From contig OX365953.1 in the NCBI GenBank assembly GCA_947247005.1, positions 24,984,784-25,048,783 on the forward strand: 64,000 nt of DNA, read 5' to 3'. The position numbers were made by a program, and so were the translations under genes. The notes beneath the pieces are model-generated. The model had not been told where the DNA came from, did no database searches, and saw only the letters and a program-made list of their open reading frames with translations. Below are positions 60,180 to 64,000 of the stretch, piece by piece. This DNA comes from Spisula solida (taxonomy: Eukaryota > Mollusca > Bivalvia > Venerida > Mactridae). Position 1 is the stretch's first letter. Each line of letters begins with the position of its first letter.

Positions 60180-62246
60180 TTATTTTTTAGTTAGATCAGT
60201 ATTATCTGTCAGATTTGACAGAACGTCAAAAACGTCAACGAAAACACGTGTTTTAGGATAGTTAACGAAAAAGTCAGCTCTCTCTAATGTAGACACCACA
60301 TTGTTGGTCGCGCCCGCAATATAAATGTCCACTTCGATTTTCTTGTATTCTTTTACTAGTTGGTTCAGCATAGCGATTCCCGCCATATCTATATACGTAA
60401 CCAATGAACAGTCTAGTACAAGTGATTTTAATGCTTCGTTCCCAACATTTATGCTGAATCCATTCGCTTCCTGCTCATGTGCAGCTACTCCCCCATTCTC
60501 TACATCTTTGGACTCGTCCATTGCTTTCATTTCTTCTACGTCTAGTTTCTTTGATATATTCTTCAGTTGCTGTTTAGGGTCCACAATCTTTTTGAAAATC
60601 TGATTCTTAATCTTTTCAGCTGTTGCGAAGTATAGGTTGGATGGAATCTTAAAAATCATTACACCTTTCGTAACCCTCAGTTTCGTGTTAATTTCATTCT
60701 TCACAAATATGTCCTCGGAGCTTGACAAGCCGATCACGTGACCTGCAGCTAATTGATCGCGCACCACGGTGAGGAGTATTGAAATGAATACACCAGCCAT
60801 GATTCCATAATTCAGATCAACCAACACACAAACGGAGTTTGTCACCACCCAAATGATAAAGTCGTATTTATTCACTTTCCAAATATTTGGCAGATTTCGA
60901 TACTGAAGAAGAAGTTCTTTTATAGAAACGATAATCATTGCAGCAAGAACACTCAGTGGCAGTGATTCGAAGAGTTGTCCAATGACAAGGATAGCAAGCA
61001 CAAAGAACACAGTGGTTGCCATAGCATTCAACGTCGTCCTGGCTCCAAGTGAACTAAGAATCATTGACCTTGGTGGAGCGGTTGCAGAAGGAAATGAGAA
61101 GAAAAATCCGGAGACGATATTTGAAGCACCATATGCAATCAATTCTTGGTTGTTGTCAATTTGTTGTCCGTGTTTATTCGCGAGCAATTTCGCTAGTGAA
61201 ATACTCATAGCTAGTGATAATATTGCCATAACAAAGGCATCACTGGCAAAGCTCCCAACATTTTCAAAGTGTGGCATAGCTGGCTTATTGAATCCACTAG
61301 GTATTGTACCTACAATATTAACACCAAAATTATCTTTGAAATTAGCAAAGTGCGAAATTAGTGTTCCACAGACGCAAACAAGTAAATCGATCGGAATGGG
61401 CATCTTCATCTTTGCATTGAATCGTTCGTTGATGCATATCTTCACTAACAGTAGTATAACCATGCTGACTACTGCAATGATCATTTCAACTGCTTTTGTT
61501 TGCTCAATTTTACCGAACAAATCAATGTACATACGAATTAGTTTCCCTGCGCCTGCAAATGCCTTGACCTTAATGCCAAATATCTTCGGGACTTGGCTGG
61601 ATGCTATATGAACCGCAGCGCCTGTAGTGAATCCACCAACAAAGGAAACTGACAAATACGTGGTAACGATTCCCATCTTGAGGAAACCCATACCCATGAG
61701 TATAACACCAACCAGGATGCAACACGCCATGGCAGCCCCAATTTTGACATTCATTATTTCATCTTCGGTTGGTAATGTTGCATTTGTACCAGTAAATGAT
61801 GCCAAGTAGGTTTCTGCTTCTCGGTCAACAACTGTCTGCGTCAGCAATGCCATCAAGGCATTCGTACCAAATGATATGTAAGGTGATGTACCAAAGAGCA
61901 TGTATACAATCAGGGGGAAGAATGTAGTGTATAGACCATGAATAGGTTGCAATGAAGCCAGTAAACCAAATCCCATTGCTTGTGGAAGGCTCATGAAACT
62001 GACCGTTAGACCAGACAAGATGTCTCCTTGTATATACTCTTTCAATTTGTATGTGCGTATGACCTTCACTATTGGTACATATGACAATAGTATTCGTCCG
62101 ATTCTCGGACCAGTGCAATGACATGCTTTCTTTAGTCGGTCTCTAAGAGTCTTTGTGGTGGTATCTTCCACATAAATTTCATTGAAGGCCTCTTGTGTAT
62201 ACACATTGCGACTTATTGTCAGTTGGTTATCCGGTAATTTTTCCAT
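60180..62246 (-). CDS. SLC26-family anion transporter (sulfate permease/prestin-like), single exon
   Basis: This intact 688-residue frame is close to the usual SLC26 length (650-780). The start is the first in-frame ATG, after AGAGAGAAGA. The transporter core opens with YIQGDILSGLTVSFMSLPQA (71-90). Next comes the sulfate-transporter signature PIHGLYTTFFPLIVYMLFGT (101-120), SPYISFGTNA, a likely glycosylated loop (NAT, 155-157), and NQELIAYGASNIVSGFFFSF (366-385), matching the helix that lines the anion site. A cytoplasmic STAS domain spans about 510-680, with KSLVLDCSLVTYIDMAGIAM (607-626) and a charged insertion (555-600). The family exchanges chloride, bicarbonate, sulfate, oxalate or iodide at the plasma membrane; the substrate cannot be read here. 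The lack of introns is unusual for animal SLC26 genes and suggests retroposition or intron loss. Confidence 0.95.
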   Translation of the reverse strand: MEKLPDNQLTISRNVYTQEAFNEIYVEDTTTKTLRDRLKKACHCTGPRIGRILLSYVPIVKVIRTYKLKEYIQGDILSGLTVSFMSLPQAMGFGLLASLQPIHGLYTTFFPLIVYMLFGTSPYISFGTNALMALLTQTVVDREAETYLASFTGTNATLPTEDEIMNVKIGAAMACCILVGVILMGMGFLKMGIVTTYLSVSFVGGFTTGAAVHIASSQVPKIFGIKVKAFAGAGKLIRMYIDLFGKIEQTKAVEMIIAVVSMVILLLVKICINERFNAKMKMPIPIDLLVCVCGTLISHFANFKDNFGVNIVGTIPSGFNKPAMPHFENVGSFASDAFVMAILSLAMSISLAKLLANKHGQQIDNNQELIAYGASNIVSGFFFSFPSATAPPRSMILSSLGARTTLNAMATTVFFVLAILVIGQLFESLPLSVLAAMIIVSIKELLLQYRNLPNIWKVNKYDFIIWVVTNSVCVLVDLNYGIMAGVFISILLTVVRDQLAAGHVIGLSSSEDIFVKNEINTKLRVTKGVMIFKIPSNLYFATAEKIKNQIFKKIVDPKQQLKNISKKLDVEEMKAMDESKDVENGGVAAHEQEANGFSINVGNEALKSLVLDCSLVTYIDMAGIAMLNQLVKEYKKIEVDIYIAGATNNVVSTLERADFFVNYPKTRVFVDVFDVLSNLTDNTDLTKK

Positions 62247-62249
62247 TCT

Positions 62250-64000
62250 TCTCTCTTCGTCAGGTTGGACCAGTTTCTGCTGAAACGAAACGTATACATA
62301 TTTACTGTTCAGATGAGCAAATATCCAACACGTACTGTTATCTCCCCTGAATTACCATATGATAAATACGGAATATCACTGCAGTATGTTGATCCATTGG
62401 GCCGTATTACCTCGAGTTGCTTATGTCATGTAGTATCTCGCGAAACCGCTAGGTCGAGCGAAATGTGGTATGAGGAAAGCAACGAGTAGTTTCATTATAT
62501 ACCTACAAACGTGAAAGAAGGCGCTTTTACGCGTGAAAATATGTTTAATGTGTATACATTGATTGCATATGTTCGGCATATAACACGTCAGACATGCATT
62601 GAAACGGATTTGGAAAATCAGACATGTATGATACGGAAAATGCAAGATGTCGCGTTGTATTTCACTGTGCGATTTGGCCTGTATTCGTGACAATACATTG
62701 CTAGGAATAACATAAATTTCTTTATTTGTCGGTATATGCATGGCAACATATAAATTCAAAGTCAATTTGATAGAATTGGAAGCCGAACCGGTGAGTTTTA
62801 TTTTTTTTTTAAAACTCCACTAGTGATTCAAACGTTGTTTGCGGGGGTATAATAAATATCAAAGTATTAGACATACACATATTATATAGGAGGGATTTAT
62901 GAGAACATGCATGTTTAGTCTTTGTCAAAACACTTCCCCGGTCAAATTTAGGTATTCGTGAACCTTATCCGTTTAATAAAATTTCTATTAATGGATTCGA
63001 TGTCCATCACGACATCGTTGTTTAAAACACCAGTTTGTGATCAACTGACCAAAAGATCCGTAACTAAAATCATTGAAATTAGATTGCAACTGAAAATACA
63101 TCTATACAGCATTATCGTGCAACATAAATTGCAAAAACACTATATTTATCAAAACAATATGATTTTCTAAATTTATAGGTGATGCAAATACCTTTCTTTG
63201 ACACGTACAAATACTTGTTTTATCATTTGAAAAATACACACCGAATGATGCAAGTGTCGGGATGTATGTGTATATTACTAGGATTATGTTACATATTTAT
63301 TGTAATTCTTACAACTAATTAAGCCCTCTGGACACCCAATACCTGGTGGAATGCATCGACACGTGGTAATGAGAGAGAGGAACATTTCCCATTTATGCTG
63401 AACGTCTAGCAAGGGAATTACCAAAGCCATTTTTAATTCGTCTTTGGTACGATGCAATTAAAACTGACATTGAAGTAAAGATCAATACAACATATGGTTA
63501 ACGGATTTAAAAACGCGACACTTGGATATGTTGGTATATTTTAGGAAAACAAATTCCCATACGATGTGTATTCGTAAAGGCTAAATCCATTGCGCCATTT
63601 TGATACCGAACTTAATAAAAATCCAACGAGTATTAACCAAATTATCGCATGAATAAGACATTGGTCCAGAAAACGAAAGTACCATGTTTATCGGCGCATT
63701 GATTAGCATTAAATATGAGCACATGTATAGCAGATCGAATGTTGGCGTAATTCTAAACTAAATTGAATATAATAAATGGTATATTCAATTTCATTAAAAT
63801 GTATCTATGTATCACGGAAACATTGTTGCAGGAAACATACTTTGTAAAAATAGAAAGATCATATATGGCAATTGGTTATTAAGGATGACGAAACATACGG
63901 TATGATTTCACTGACTTTGTTCCATGAAAAATGCATGAAATTGGTTTCATTAGAATTATCACTAATTGATACATGTATAACAAAAACATGTCAAAACAAA
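62250..64000. other. Upstream flank of SLC26; no further gene recognised
   Basis: A lone repeat terminus GTTTGCGGGGGTATAATAAA is at 62836. A single TIR-like end ACGGATTTAAAAACGCGACA at about 63500 resembles the mariner-like end at 57597. The partner end may lie outside the window. Confidence 0.4.

Noticed and set aside
60982..61611. 209-codon plus-strand frame over the SLC26 gene
   Set aside because: It is antisense to strongly conserved SLC26 codons and has no domain of its own.

Overview
This window looks like AT-rich, repeat-loaded DNA from an animal nuclear genome. Genes have introns with GT-AG splice sites, there are tRNA-derived SINE-like pieces, and many short inverted-repeat elements. 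Several repeats (the GAGGGCCCAAAGGGCCCT-tipped elements and the GACCTTGACC elements ending in GGGGGTATAAAA) resemble families I associate with bivalve mollusc genomes. A bivalve is my inference; the sequence alone does not prove the species.

Only three protein-coding loci can be supported. (1) A minus-strand gene spans about 38 kb (55314 down to 17504). Assembled from eight coding exons it gives a 385-residue secreted protein with a signal peptide, two fasciclin (FAS1) domains and an acidic/Gln-rich tail. All exon phases join cleanly. It carries a second, alternative version of exon 5 (with a 1-bp frame break), an unusual ATAAGT donor at exon 7, duplicated splice-site fragments, and probable dead exon copies inside its 23-kb first intron. 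(2) In that first intron, on the plus strand, lies a broken PHD-finger + FLYWCH gene (36605-37647) of a type often linked to MULE-like transposases. (3) At 62246-60180 on the minus strand is an intact 688-residue SLC26 anion transporter in one uninterrupted exon.

The rest is repeats. 1-5.4 kb: old inverted repeats. 5.5 kb: 21-bp minisatellite. 6.5-8.2 kb: transposon nested in transposon. 8.4-8.9 kb: bivalve-type repeat. 10.8-17.4 kb: many TIR elements and a 26/52-bp minisatellite. 17.5-31.9 kb: FAS1 exons with intronic MITEs and an 82-bp-arm palindrome. 32-36 kb: a 137-bp-arm palindrome and a TA-flanked element. 39.8-40.8 kb: GC-rich minisatellite. 42.5-43.9 and 49.4-50.3 kb: two copies of an element with an internal ~146-bp tandem array. 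44.3-47.9 kb: ~187-bp satellite with higher-order structure. 53.7-54.3 and 57.3 kb: minisatellites. 57.6-58.8 kb: TA-flanked TIR element.

The FAS1 and SLC26 genes show no obvious functional link beyond being neighbours on the same strand. The main biological interest is the evolution of the FAS1 gene by local exon duplication and decay in a transposon-dense setting. I made all calls by eye; exon boundaries rest on splice-site and phase logic, not transcripts.
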